Source: a virus. Taken from it: DNA of 64,000 bases. The DNA is taken from the IMG/VR virus record IMGVR_UViG_3300023115_000010, positions 1 to 64,000 of that record; one strand, 5' to 3'. Below are positions 34,371-44,246 of the stretch, in pieces (the first letter of the stretch is position 1; every line of letters begins with the position of its first letter). Made by a program: the position numbers and the translations under genes. The notes under the pieces are model-generated. The model was not told the DNA's origin. It ran no database searches and saw only the letters and a list, made by a program, of their open reading frames with translations.

Positions 34371-37300
34371 GCACAGCATTTGATAAGTTTGAAAAATTTG
34401 GAAAAAAGGTATATAATGGTCAAGACGTTTTAAAAAATCATTTTTTAAACACCTGGCCTATTCACAGGACAGATAATCCAGAAGACGAAACTCAAGCATT
34501 ACAATACAAAGACCAAGCAGAGTGGGTATGGATTATACATGAAGATTTAGACTTACTAGACACATTTCCTTTATATGTTCGGCCAACTGCAAAAGGAAAA
34601 GTACAAGTATTTCCTTATGTTTATAAATCTAGTCACAGAATAAAAACCTATGAATGGTGTAAGTTGTGTCCTACTAGATTTACAACTGAACTTAGAGAAA
34701 AACACGATCATATTGCAGGAGTTTATGACGTTTATCAAGGAAAATCGCAGTTTGATTTGTTTTTTATTGGAGATGAAAACTCTACACAATATAAAAAACT
34801 GCTTGATAGATTTCCACATGCACAATGTGTAGATGCTATTGATACAGCACAAGCATTGAGTGAAACTGATATGTTATGGATCGTACCAGATGATATTGAC
34901 GTGACTCCTATTTTCAAGTTTTCATATCAGCCAGACGACTGGAGTCAAAAATATGCTCATATGTTTAGAAACGGAGACAGCCAAGATGGTATTGTTCTTT
35001 TACCAAAATTTTATGAACTAACCGATAAAGAAGTTGATCATAGATTTTACATCAATAAAAAAGAAGTAAAAATACTTGCAAGTAATCCTGTACCTTATGA
35101 TAAACCTATTATTAACAGTTATGATGATTATTTACATGCATTAGAAAATAGTAAAACTGAAATGTTTTGGTATGTTCCAAATGATGTAGAAGTAGACGAC
35201 GACTTTGATTTTGGTTTATACTTTGATCATCATGTAAAGTTTGACCGCAACATCAATCATGTCTTTTTAAATGATCAAAGTTACGACGGTATTGCACTGT
35301 TTTCAAAAAACGCTAAAGTTTCTAAAAAAGAGTTTGAACATAGATTTTACACTCATAAAAAAGAGCACGAGGTGGTAGCAAGCCGCCCAAAAAAGTTTGA
35401 TCAGTTTGTAGTCAATAACTACGATGATTACAAACTAGCATTAGAGCGTAGTTCAACAGAGATGTTCTGGGCAGTGCCTGATGATGTTGTTGTTAAATCA
35501 GATTTTGAGTTTGATTTATACTTTAATTATCACAATCAATACGATAGAAACATCACGCATGTATTTTTGAACAATGACATGTATGACGGTATTGCCTTGC
35601 TTAGTAAAAATGTGTCATTAAGCGAAAAAGAAATAAACAATAGGTTTTTTGTAAAAAAGAAAGAGCACAATATTGTTGCAAGTTTTCCAAAATCTTATGA
35701 TATTTTTGAAGTAGACAACTATCAAGATTACTTAGATGCAGTGGAAAATACAACAACAGACTTGTTTTGGATGAGCAGTAAAAATCTCAATATCCTAGAT
35801 TATGATGTTATTGAAAACTTTTATATCAGCTACCACAGTGTAATAGATAGAAATCAACATCATAGTTTTTTACATGCTGCAAATAATGATACTTTCCGCA
35901 CAGGTTTATATCTTATAAACAAAAATAAAAAACTTACAAAAAAAGAAGTCGAACATAGATTTGTTGCTAAACGTAAAGAATGGGATGTTGTTTTAAGTAC
36001 CGCAGTATCCTATGATATTTTTAATGTTGAAACATATGAAGATTATCTATATGCTTTAGATAATACAAAAACAGAAATGTTTTATGCAACATCTCCTAAT
36101 ATTAGTATAGATTTTGATTTTAATCAGTATTTTGAACATAGTAACGAATATGATCGTAAAACAAATCATGCATTTATACATCAAGTAAATGGCAAAGACT
36201 TGTATAATGGGTTGTGGTTAATGAGTATACACAATCCTGTTAGTCAAAAAGAGATTGAGCACAAACACTTACTAAAACGTAAAGAATGGAATATTATTGC
36301 AAGTAAGCCTGTGATATACGACGAGTTTGTTGTAGAAACATATCAAGATTATTTAAATGCACTAGAAAATACAAAAACAGAAATGTTTTGGGGTGTAACA
36401 AACAACGTTGACTTTTATAGTGGCATGGTAAAAGATTTATACTTTTCTCATGACAATACATATGATAGAAATATTAATCATGCATTTATTCACAGAGTAG
36501 ACAATGAAGATTTTTACAATGGTATATTTTTATTTTCAAAGAACTGTATAGTTACTGAAAAAGAAATTGAGTACAGACATTTAATAAATGTAAAGCATTG
36601 GAATATTGTTGCAAGTGGTGCAAAACAATATGACAAGTTTATAATCGAAACATATGAAGATTATAAAATTGCACTTGAAAAAAGCACAACGGAGTTATTT
36701 TGGGCAGATAGTGAAAATATAGACACAAGTAGTTTTGATTTTTCTAGTATCTATTTTACTCATGATAATACATATGACAGAACACACAACCATGCATTTG
36801 CTCATGGCGTAGATGGTAATATTCTCTACAACGGATTATTCTTATTAAGTAAGCATTCTCCTATTACACCTAAAGAGTTAGAGTATAGACATATTATTAA
36901 TGTCAAAGAATGGCTAACAATAGCAAGTAAGCCTATCACATATCCTTTGTATATTGTGGATAGTTTTGAAGATTACGAAATGGCATTTTATAATAACGGT
37001 CCAGAAATGTTTTGGATGAGTAGTGCTAATATTGATACTAGTGATTTTGATTTTTCAAGTGTTTATTTTAGTCATGACAATCAGTATGATAGAAAAATAA
37101 ATCATGCATTTAAACATGTAGTTGATGGTAAAGAATATTATAACGGTTTATTTTTAATCAGTAGACATTGTCCTATTAGTAAAAAAGAAGTAGAACACAG
37201 GTTTTTAGTAAATCGAAAAGAATGGGATATTGTTGCTAGTGGACCTAAAAAATACGAAGTTTACACAGTTGATAGCTGGCAAGATTACAAGTTTGCAATG

Positions 37301-40300
37301 GATACATGCGAAACTGAAATGTTTTGGATGACAAGTAAAAATATCGATACAAGTGATTTTGACTTTGACATTTATTTTACACATGATAACGAATATGATA
37401 GAAATATTAATCATGCATTTATACATGAAGTAAAAGACGAACAACTATACAATGGCTTGTTTTTGATGAGTATAAACAAGCCTGTAACAGAAAAAGAAAT
37501 CCAGTATAGACACATTGCTGAATGTAAGTATTGGGATATTGTAGCAAGTAAACCAAAAACTTATGATAAGTTTATTGTTGAAAGTTATGACGATTATCTT
37601 GAAGCATTAGATAACTCAACAACAGAAATGTTTTGGGCTACGTCTAGAAACGTTGATGATTCTAACTTTGATTATAGTTTGTATTTTAGTCATGACAACG
37701 TATTTGATCGAAATATGAATCATGCCTTTTTGCATTGTGATGACAAGTATAATGGTATTTTTCTTCTAAGTATTAACAAACCTATTACAAGTAAAGAAAT
37801 CGAATATAGACATATCATAGATGTGAAACAATGGAAAAGTCCTTGCACAAAAGCAAAACAATACGATAGTTTTGTTATTGATACATACGATGATTATGTT
37901 GAAGCATTTAGTAAAACTCAAACAGAAATGTTCTGGGGTTTATCGAGTTATACAAAGTTATGTGCACCGTTAGATATTTATTTTACTCATGACAACGAGT
38001 ATGACAGAAACACTAACCATCAGTTCTTACACAAAGGTAATCAAACAAGTTATAATGGAGTAATACTTTACAGTAAACATTCTCCGGTTACAGAAAAAGA
38101 AGTTGAACATAAACATATTGTAAAAAGAAAAGAATGGGATATTATTTTAAGTGAATCTAAACAATACGATATATTCAATATTGATACATATGAAGATTAT
38201 CTAGTTGCTGTAGATAACACAAAAACAGAACTATTTTGGGCAAAAACACATAACATTAATACAGATAACTTTGATTTTAGTATAGTTTTTGATTGGAATA
38301 ATGAATACGATCGTAAAACAAATCATGCATTTATTCATAATGTAGATGGCAAAAAAATGTATAATGGTTTGTTTTTACTCAGTAAACATACACCTGTTAC
38401 TGAAAAAGAAATATTATATAGACATATAGTAAACGCTAAAGAATGGGATATTGAAGCAAGTACAAAAGTTGTGTACGATAAGTTCAATATTGAAACTTAC
38501 ATGGATTATGTTAATGCATTAGAATCGTCTAATACTGAGATGTTTTGGGGATGCAGTAATAACATAGATACAAGCGATTTTGACTTTAACATTTACTTCA
38601 GCCACGATAATGACTATGACAGAAAACAAAATCATAGTTTTATTCATCAAGTTGGTGATAAAAAACTACGTAATGGATTATTTTTGTTTAGCAAGCACAG
38701 ACCAGTAACACAGCGTGAAGTTGAATATAGACACTTGCTCGCAGGCAAAGAATGGAATACTGTTGCAAGTAAATCCGTAATGTATAACAAGTTTACTATC
38801 GATAGTTATGATGATTATTTAACTGCATTAGATACATGTAAAACTGAAATGTTCTGGGGTGTACCAAGCGATCTAGATATTTTAGACTTTGATTTTGACA
38901 TTTATTTTTCTCATGATAATAGGTATGACAGAGAAACAAATCATGTATTTTTAAATGGGGAACATTATGACGGTGTTGTTTTGTTTACAAAACATAGTCC
39001 TGTTACTAGGAAAGAAGTAGAAAATAGATTTTACGCAAATAGTAAAAAATGGGAAACAGTAGTAAGTAAGCCTAAACCGTATGATATATTTAATATCGAA
39101 ACATACGATGATTATCTTGAAGCTATAGAAGATTCGAGCACCGAAATGTTTTGGGCAACTACTCCTAATATTAAAATAAACAACGACTTTGATTTGACTA
39201 TGTATTTTAGTCATCATAACAGTTATGATAGAAGTATTAATCATACATTTGTACACAAAGTAAATAACGAAGATTTACACAATGGCTTATTCTTGCTGAC
39301 AAAACGTTCACCTTTAACACAAAAAGAGATTGAGCATAGACTAGTTGCTAAAAGAAAAGAATGGAATATTGTTGCTAGTGGCCCAATTAAATACGAAAAG
39401 TTTATAATCAACACCTACAGTGATTACGAACATGCTCTCAAAAAATCAAAAACAGAAATGTTTTGGATGATTCCGCCTGAAGTAAATATTGCAGATAACT
39501 TTGATTTTGATATGTATTTTTCTCATAATCAATGGTTTGAAAGAAATACAAATCATGTATTTAAAAACGGCGATGCGTGGGACGGCATTAGTCTTGTAAG
39601 CAAAAAAGTTCCGGTTACTGAGCGAGAAATAAACATGCGTTTCTTAACAAATAAGAAACAACACGAAGTTATTGCAAGTTATCCAACTCTTTATGATATT
39701 GTGTTTATTAGTAAAGATGAAGAACATGCAAATGAAAACTTTGAAAACTTATTACAAAAGTTTCCTGAAAGAACTATACATAGGGTGCATGGAGTTGAAG
39801 GTATACACCAAGCTCATATTATGGCAGCACAAACAGCTGAAACAGATATGATTTGGATTGTAGACGCAGATGCTCAAATTGTTGACAACTTTAACTTTGA
39901 TTACTATGTACCTGCATATGATCCTGACAGTAGAAAAACTGTGCATGTGTGGAAGTCACAAAATCCTATTAATGGATTAATATATGGTTATGGTGCTGTA
40001 AAACTATTACCAAGAGATCTTACTATTAACATGGACACAAGCAAGCCTGATATGACTACAAGCATTAGTCCGTTGTTTAAAACTGTTAATAGAGTATCCA
40101 ATATTACCAAGTTTAATACAGACGAGTTTAGTACGTGGCGTAGTGCCTTCCGTGAATGTGTAAAATTAAGTGCAAGAGCAATTGACGGACAACTTGACGA
40201 TGAAACCGAGTTTAGATTAAATGCTTGGTGTACAAGAGGTAAAGATAAGTTGTTTGGTGATGCAGCGATTAGTGGTGCTATTCACGGCAAAAAATACGGT

Positions 40301-40393
40301 GAAAATAATAGAGGCAATCTTGAAGCATTGCGCAAAATCAATGATTTTGATTGGTTAAGACAACAGTTTGACAACTTCAAAAACAGTTTGTAG
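34367..40393 (+). CDS. Giant tandem array of degenerate glycosyltransferase-like modules (2008 aa)
   Basis: Sixteen internal modules of about 100 aa follow the pattern F(I/V)(V/I)(D/E)(T/S)Y(D/E)DY..AL(D/E)...TEMFW ... DFDF..YFSHDN.YDR..NH.F ... YNGL.L.SK..P(V/I)T.KE(I/V)E.RH...K.W.IVAS. The C-terminal module (about residues 1785-2008) is fuller: 'YDIVFISKDEEHANENF', 'HRVHGVEGIHQAHIMAAQ', then 'TDMIWIVDADAQIVDNFNFD' with an intact DxD-like DAD. The first modules keep acidic pairs (WIIHEDLDL, WIVPDDIDV); most internal ones have lost them (MSSANIDTS). The alignment of TDMIW..D.D..V..NFNFD with TEMFW..xD.xV..DFDFD suggests all modules derive from one GT-A-like domain. Related C-terminal domains occur in marine T4-like phages. 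The role of the array is unknown: scaffold, glycan-binding or virion protein are options. Confidence 0.85.
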   Translation: MSTAFDKFEKFGKKVYNGQDVLKNHFLNTWPIHRTDNPEDETQALQYKDQAEWVWIIHEDLDLLDTFPLYVRPTAKGKVQVFPYVYKSSHRIKTYEWCKLCPTRFTTELREKHDHIAGVYDVYQGKSQFDLFFIGDENSTQYKKLLDRFPHAQCVDAIDTAQALSETDMLWIVPDDIDVTPIFKFSYQPDDWSQKYAHMFRNGDSQDGIVLLPKFYELTDKEVDHRFYINKKEVKILASNPVPYDKPIINSYDDYLHALENSKTEMFWYVPNDVEVDDDFDFGLYFDHHVKFDRNINHVFLNDQSYDGIALFSKNAKVSKKEFEHRFYTHKKEHEVVASRPKKFDQFVVNNYDDYKLALERSSTEMFWAVPDDVVVKSDFEFDLYFNYHNQYDRNITHVFLNNDMYDGIALLSKNVSLSEKEINNRFFVKKKEHNIVASFPKSYDIFEVDNYQDYLDAVENTTTDLFWMSSKNLNILDYDVIENFYISYHSVIDRNQHHSFLHAANNDTFRTGLYLINKNKKLTKKEVEHRFVAKRKEWDVVLSTAVSYDIFNVETYEDYLYALDNTKTEMFYATSPNISIDFDFNQYFEHSNEYDRKTNHAFIHQVNGKDLYNGLWLMSIHNPVSQKEIEHKHLLKRKEWNIIASKPVIYDEFVVETYQDYLNALENTKTEMFWGVTNNVDFYSGMVKDLYFSHDNTYDRNINHAFIHRVDNEDFYNGIFLFSKNCIVTEKEIEYRHLINVKHWNIVASGAKQYDKFIIETYEDYKIALEKSTTELFWADSENIDTSSFDFSSIYFTHDNTYDRTHNHAFAHGVDGNILYNGLFLLSKHSPITPKELEYRHIINVKEWLTIASKPITYPLYIVDSFEDYEMAFYNNGPEMFWMSSANIDTSDFDFSSVYFSHDNQYDRKINHAFKHVVDGKEYYNGLFLISRHCPISKKEVEHRFLVNRKEWDIVASGPKKYEVYTVDSWQDYKFAMDTCETEMFWMTSKNIDTSDFDFDIYFTHDNEYDRNINHAFIHEVKDEQLYNGLFLMSINKPVTEKEIQYRHIAECKYWDIVASKPKTYDKFIVESYDDYLEALDNSTTEMFWATSRNVDDSNFDYSLYFSHDNVFDRNMNHAFLHCDDKYNGIFLLSINKPITSKEIEYRHIIDVKQWKSPCTKAKQYDSFVIDTYDDYVEAFSKTQTEMFWGLSSYTKLCAPLDIYFTHDNEYDRNTNHQFLHKGNQTSYNGVILYSKHSPVTEKEVEHKHIVKRKEWDIILSESKQYDIFNIDTYEDYLVAVDNTKTELFWAKTHNINTDNFDFSIVFDWNNEYDRKTNHAFIHNVDGKKMYNGLFLLSKHTPVTEKEILYRHIVNAKEWDIEASTKVVYDKFNIETYMDYVNALESSNTEMFWGCSNNIDTSDFDFNIYFSHDNDYDRKQNHSFIHQVGDKKLRNGLFLFSKHRPVTQREVEYRHLLAGKEWNTVASKSVMYNKFTIDSYDDYLTALDTCKTEMFWGVPSDLDILDFDFDIYFSHDNRYDRETNHVFLNGEHYDGVVLFTKHSPVTRKEVENRFYANSKKWETVVSKPKPYDIFNIETYDDYLEAIEDSSTEMFWATTPNIKINNDFDLTMYFSHHNSYDRSINHTFVHKVNNEDLHNGLFLLTKRSPLTQKEIEHRLVAKRKEWNIVASGPIKYEKFIINTYSDYEHALKKSKTEMFWMIPPEVNIADNFDFDMYFSHNQWFERNTNHVFKNGDAWDGISLVSKKVPVTEREINMRFLTNKKQHEVIASYPTLYDIVFISKDEEHANENFENLLQKFPERTIHRVHGVEGIHQAHIMAAQTAETDMIWIVDADAQIVDNFNFDYYVPAYDPDSRKTVHVWKSQNPINGLIYGYGAVKLLPRDLTINMDTSKPDMTTSISPLFKTVNRVSNITKFNTDEFSTWRSAFRECVKLSARAIDGQLDDETEFRLNAWCTRGKDKLFGDAAISGAIHGKKYGENNRGNLEALRKINDFDWLRQQFDNFKNSL
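34480..39960 (+). repeat. About 300-315-bp protein-level tandem repeat (GT-like modules)
   Basis: The TE(M/L)FW landmark recurs near nt 34868, 35156, 35456, 35756, 36071, 36380, 36690, 37003, 37313, 37620, 37920, 38223, 38535, 38842, 39142, 39452 and 39842, with an earlier weaker copy (EWVWIIHEDLDL) near 34520. Spacing is regular at 288-315 bp until the last, longer unit. Confidence 0.9.
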
Positions 40394-40789
40394 TTTTCTT
40401 TGATTCGTTTTATTTCTAAGCGTGTTAGTCAGTCCTTGATGTAATGGTTTAGGCCATTTGCTAAAACTTACCCATGCATATCCATCATGTTCATTATTTA
40501 GATTTGGAATAAACTCTTTTTCTACAACGCACAAATATGTGTGAAAATGAAAATGATCATCTTTACTAATAAATGTTTCTAAAGGCATTGTCTTTTTTAT
40601 TTCAGGAAGGAAGCCTATTTCTTCTTCTATTTCTCTAGTTAAACCTTCAAATGGAGTTTCTTTTTCTTCGTTTGTACCGCCTACTAAACCCCAAACATTA
40701 TTATGTTTACTGGCAGTTCTGTGTAAAAGTAAAAATCTACTAGTGTTGAGAGTATAGAATAGAGCTCCACTACATACTATCTTTTTCAT
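40355..40789 (-). CDS. Nudix hydrolase
   Basis: The 144-aa product carries a complete Nudix box, GX5EX7REUXEEXGU, at residues 38-60 (G38, E44, R52-E53-I54, E56-E57, G59-F60), preceded by 'NNVWGLVGG'. Such enzymes hydrolyse nucleoside diphosphates linked to other groups, for example NDP-sugars, ADP-ribose or oxidised nucleotides; the substrate cannot be read. Near full family length. It is the last gene of a minus-strand set (gp14-gp15-Nudix), and its 3' end overlaps the convergent giant GT-like gene by 39 bp. A link to the neighbouring sugar transferases is possible. Confidence 0.93.
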   Translation of the reverse strand: MKKIVCSGALFYTLNTSRFLLLHRTASKHNNVWGLVGGTNEEKETPFEGLTREIEEEIGFLPEIKKTMPLETFISKDDHFHFHTYLCVVEKEFIPNLNNEHDGYAWVSFSKWPKPLHQGLTNTLRNKTNQRKLQTVFEVVKLLS

Positions 40790-40797
40790 ACAAATAG

Positions 40798-42285
40798 TTA
40801 TCCACCGAGTTGGATATTCCAGTTACCATGTGAATATTCGCCTTCATATGCTTGTATCCATTCGCTGCCTGTCCATTTGTAGATAATATTAGTTGTAAGA
40901 TTTTGTGTATTAGTAAATGTTGTTGTAGCACTAGCATCAAATACAACGTGCCATTTTGCACCATCCCATTCAATAATATCATTTTTTCCTGCAACAAAAT
41001 CTGTACCGTCATCATTTTTCCATGCATCGGGCCCGTCATAAGCAAAGTTATATGGAGTATCTCCTACATTCTGTCCTACATTATCGCTAGGATTTATATC
41101 ATCTAATATCAATACTCTAAATCCACTAGTTTTATCAGTTGCTGGATTATAGTTATATGGGTCTACTATTTTATCTATGCTTGTTAAACTATTTGAACTA
41201 CGTGCAGGTCCTTCTATTACGTCTCCTGTTGGCAAAGTATCTGAATCCCAGTTTATAGTAAGTTTTGTCTCATTTACTGCATTTAATGTAAATGTACCAA
41301 CTATTAAACTATCTGTATTATCTTTACGTAATGTTATTTTAGATACATCTGCAACATATTGCCCCGGATATGCTTCAATGACTTCTCTCCAGTTATGAGT
41401 GCCAACATCTCTTCCATCAACAAGTTGTGCAGTATTTCCTAAAATATAAACACCATAATCTCTAAATGTTGTTGAAGTTGTTACTCTATTATTTGTTACA
41501 TCGTCTACCCTTGTTGTTGTATCAAGATTGCTATCTGCAACTTTTTCAATAGGATGCGGAGTTTCGCTATATGCACTAAGTACAGGCATACTTTGGCCTA
41601 AGTCAATATCTCCTGTTGCTTCATTAAATATGTTTGCAATAATATTTGTTACAACGCCTAACTTTTTTACCTTTACTGGTAAGCTAATATATATAGGTGT
41701 ACTAAACTCTAACGAACTTACATCTATTTCACTATCAACACCTACTGGTATAGTTCTGTTACTAAAGTTTACTCTATCTAGATTTACTACACTTAAACTA
41801 GTCCAGTCAACATAGTTATCTGTTGTTTGTATTTCTAAACTAGGATTAAATAACATCAGTATTTGTTCTAATATTTGTAACTTTTGATCAGTGTTACTTG
41901 TCCATATATCAACTGCTACTCCTAGTGTATATGGACTTGGCATAGGACGTTCAATAGTATAGTTTTTACCTTGAGTATTTAAATATTCATTATTATCACT
42001 ATCGTATGCTCGTTCTCTAATATTCATTTTACTGACAAATGTTGCGTCACTTGAGCGACTTCTGTCCATTTCTAAATTTGTCACATAAACACTTATGCGT
42101 GGCACCGATGGAAGTTTATTTTCACTATTTTCTCTTATGATGTTGGCAACTTGTCTAGTGATATCTCCGTACATCACAGGAATACTTGATATAGTTCCAT
42201 CGTTAGTTTTATAGGTAAATCCGCTCATCAATCTAACAATTTGAGTTATGTAACGTCTAATCTGTCCATCATAAAAATGTTGCAT
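40798..42285 (-). CDS. 15: Tail sheath stabiliser / tail completion protein, gp15-like
   Basis: The 495-aa product opens 'MQHFYDGQIRRYITQIVRLM', like the FYxxxxRRYxTLM start of T4 gp15. It continues with 'IPVMYGDITRQVANIIREN', 'LPSVPRISVYVTNLEMDRSR' and 'QILEQILMLFNPSLEIQTTD', matching the gp15 pattern (VPITY.., LPRINL.., QIVEQILPYFQPHF). T4 gp15 (272 aa) forms the ring that locks the sheath end and joins tail to head. The extra ~220 C-terminal residues hold short Trp/Gly motifs (e.g. IIYKWTGSEWIQAYEGE) resembling the display-type repeats in the sheath and gp14 homologues here. It is on the minus strand; its start overlaps the gp14 stop (TAATG). Confidence 0.85.
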   Translation of the reverse strand: MQHFYDGQIRRYITQIVRLMSGFTYKTNDGTISSIPVMYGDITRQVANIIRENSENKLPSVPRISVYVTNLEMDRSRSSDATFVSKMNIRERAYDSDNNEYLNTQGKNYTIERPMPSPYTLGVAVDIWTSNTDQKLQILEQILMLFNPSLEIQTTDNYVDWTSLSVVNLDRVNFSNRTIPVGVDSEIDVSSLEFSTPIYISLPVKVKKLGVVTNIIANIFNEATGDIDLGQSMPVLSAYSETPHPIEKVADSNLDTTTRVDDVTNNRVTTSTTFRDYGVYILGNTAQLVDGRDVGTHNWREVIEAYPGQYVADVSKITLRKDNTDSLIVGTFTLNAVNETKLTINWDSDTLPTGDVIEGPARSSNSLTSIDKIVDPYNYNPATDKTSGFRVLILDDINPSDNVGQNVGDTPYNFAYDGPDAWKNDDGTDFVAGKNDIIEWDGAKWHVVFDASATTTFTNTQNLTTNIIYKWTGSEWIQAYEGEYSHGNWNIQLGG

Positions 42286-43439
42286 TAGTTATCTGCCTTT
42301 GGTTTGAGTGCTTTACTCAAGCTCTGTCTTTCTTTTACAGTATCGCCTGCTATATTACTTTCGTTAGTGTTATTAACAAATCCTGTGCGCTGTGTATTTC
42401 TTGTATCGCTGTTAGAAAGTGTATGTCTTACTGCATCTTCCATTTTTACCCATCTACTTCCATCATATCTAAATAGTCTATTCGGCAAAAAGTCAGTGCG
42501 TAAAAAATAATCGCCAACATGCGTATTTGTAGGAAATGTTATACCACTACCAAATGCTTCGCCATTAGGAGGAATACCGTCGCCTAATAAGTAACCAGTA
42601 TATCCTGTTCTTTCCGGTGCTTTGTTTATTCTATCAGCTTCTATACTACTAGATGCGTCTAAGTCTGTAACATCGACAGTGTTAAGTTCGGGCACTCCGT
42701 TTTCGTCAACTTGTAAAGTATACAAGTGTGTAGTATCGGCACCACTTTTAGCAGAATCTGCTTCTGCTTGTGCAACAACTGCATTGTTGATTTGCATTTC
42801 TTTTTCAAATGTACTTAACAAGTCTTTTAGTGTATTGTCTGCATCGTCATTTGCAGGAAGATCAAGTATGTCTTTAAACTCTTGACTATCTACCATTTGT
42901 TTAAGTTTTAATCTATACAAATGCGGATACCAAGTTTGTGAAAAACCTTCTGCTGCACGATTAACATCTTCTACAACGTAAAATCTTTTTAATGCAACAC
43001 TGTAATCGTTTGCTGCATATTCATCAGCTAAATGGGGAAGTTCTATAACATCTCCACTCATAATTTTTCTGCCTAAAGTTTTAACACTAGCATTTTGATG
43101 TATTGTTATAAACAATGTGTCATTTTGCAAAAATAAACCAAACTGACTTAGATTAAAATCAGTGTCAGAAACATTATAGATACCCCTAATGGTATAAATG
43201 TCTTTATCATATTTTCTGTCACGATTTTCAAGGAATAACATATCTTGAATATTTCTCTCACTTTGAGTACTATACTGTGGCTGGTCTGCTGTTGCATCTT
43301 CGTCAGTAGGATTTTCAGTTCCTATAAACTTGTGTACAAAAAGGTCAGTTCCGCCAATACTAAACTGTTCGTAGATAACTTTATCTAAAAACTCATAGTC
43401 GGCTGTTTTGTTTGGTCTATATAAGCTAAGTCTTGGCAT
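42285..43439 (-). CDS. 14: Neck protein, gp14-like
   Basis: The 384-aa product (MPRLSLYRPNKTADYEFLDK...) has the pattern of marine T4-like gp14: 'EQFSIGGTDLFVHKFIG', 'ERNIQDMLFLENRDRKYD', 'LSQFGLFLQNDTLFITIHQN', then GRKIMSGDVIELPHLADEY. gp14 helps form the neck between portal and tail. I chose ATG 43439 rather than 43445, because the first overlaps nothing and lies 5 nt after a minus-strand late promoter, while 43445 overlaps the promoter itself. The C-terminal third is longer than T4 gp14 (256 aa) and includes 'RLFRYDGSRWVKMEDAVRH', a motif shared with fibre and sheath decorations. It is divergent from gp13, unlike the collinear T4 order. Confidence 0.82.
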   Translation of the reverse strand: MPRLSLYRPNKTADYEFLDKVIYEQFSIGGTDLFVHKFIGTENPTDEDATADQPQYSTQSERNIQDMLFLENRDRKYDKDIYTIRGIYNVSDTDFNLSQFGLFLQNDTLFITIHQNASVKTLGRKIMSGDVIELPHLADEYAANDYSVALKRFYVVEDVNRAAEGFSQTWYPHLYRLKLKQMVDSQEFKDILDLPANDDADNTLKDLLSTFEKEMQINNAVVAQAEADSAKSGADTTHLYTLQVDENGVPELNTVDVTDLDASSSIEADRINKAPERTGYTGYLLGDGIPPNGEAFGSGITFPTNTHVGDYFLRTDFLPNRLFRYDGSRWVKMEDAVRHTLSNSDTRNTQRTGFVNNTNESNIAGDTVKERQSLSKALKPKADN

Positions 43440-43444
43440 ATACA

Positions 43445-43452
43445 TATTTATC
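43445..43452 (-). promoter_or_regulatory. Minus-strand late promoter (GATAAATA) for gp14-gp15-Nudix
   Basis: On the minus strand GATAAATA runs from 43452 to 43445, and ATG 43439 follows after 5 nt (TGTAT). There is no Shine-Dalgarno, so the gp14 mRNA would be leaderless. It faces away from the plus-strand element at 43458. Confidence 0.7.
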
Positions 43453-43457
43453 GATAC

Positions 43458-43465
43458 GATAAATA
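43458..43465 (+). promoter_or_regulatory. Plus-strand late promoter (GATAAATA) for gp13
   Basis: GATAAATAC lies only 5 bp from the minus-strand copy, making a back-to-back pair. The gp13 leader carries TTGGAGA before ATG 43482. Confidence 0.75.
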
Positions 43466-43481
43466 CTATTGGAGATAAAAA

Positions 43482-44246
43482 ATGGCCGATAGTAACCTAG
43501 TAACTCAGAAACAAGAAATATACGATTATGCACACACTTTTCTAGGTGGAGGCATGGTTGATGTTGAACTTGATCCAATACATTATGAAACTGCTTTAAC
43601 AAAAGCGTTAACACGTTATAGAATGCGTAGCGATCATAGTGTAGAAGAAAGTTATGTAAGTTTAAAACTTGTTGAAGATCAAAACGATTATACATTACCA
43701 AACGAAATCACAGAAGTAAATAAAATTTTTCGTAGAAGTGTTGGTTCACGCAGCGGCGGCGGAGACGGAGGTACATTGTATGAACCGTTTAATCTTGCCT
43801 ACACTAATACCTATTTGCTTGCAGGAAGCGGTATGGGCGGCTTAGCAACATACGAGTTGTTTGCACAACAACAAGAACTAGTAGGACGTATGTTTGGTAG
43901 TTTTATCGAGTTTACATGGAACTCCACAACAAAAAAGCTAACTATTTTACAGCGTCCAAGAGCAGGTGAAGAAGTTCTTATGGAGTGTTATAACTATAGA
44001 CCAGACAGCGAAATACTCAAAGATTATCTTGCAAAACAATGGATCAAAGATTATACACTAGCTGCTTGTAAATACATGTTAGGAGAAGCACGTGAAAAGT
44101 TCGCTACTATTGCAGGTCCTCAAGGCGGTACTAGCCTTAATGGAGCGAGTCTTAAAGCAGAAGCCCAGTCTGAAATGGAAAAACTAGAAGCAGAAGCAAG
44201 TTTAGCAGTTGCAGGCGGCACAGGATATGCATTTACTATTGGTTGA
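43482..44246 (+). CDS. 13: Neck protein, gp13-like
   Basis: The 254-aa product matches gp13 neck proteins: 'QKQEIYDYAHTFLGGGMVDV', 'LDPIHYETALTKALTRYRMR', 'DYTLPNEITEVNKIFRR', 'RPRAGEEVLMECYNYRPDSE', then 'KQWIKDYTLAACKYMLGEAR'. It forms the head-tail connector ring with gp14. Size is near T4 gp13 (309 aa). Its stop codon (TGA, 44244-44246) lies within the TTGACA of the next promoter. Confidence 0.93.
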   Translation: MADSNLVTQKQEIYDYAHTFLGGGMVDVELDPIHYETALTKALTRYRMRSDHSVEESYVSLKLVEDQNDYTLPNEITEVNKIFRRSVGSRSGGGDGGTLYEPFNLAYTNTYLLAGSGMGGLATYELFAQQQELVGRMFGSFIEFTWNSTTKKLTILQRPRAGEEVLMECYNYRPDSEILKDYLAKQWIKDYTLAACKYMLGEAREKFATIAGPQGGTSLNGASLKAEAQSEMEKLEAEASLAVAGGTGYAFTIG

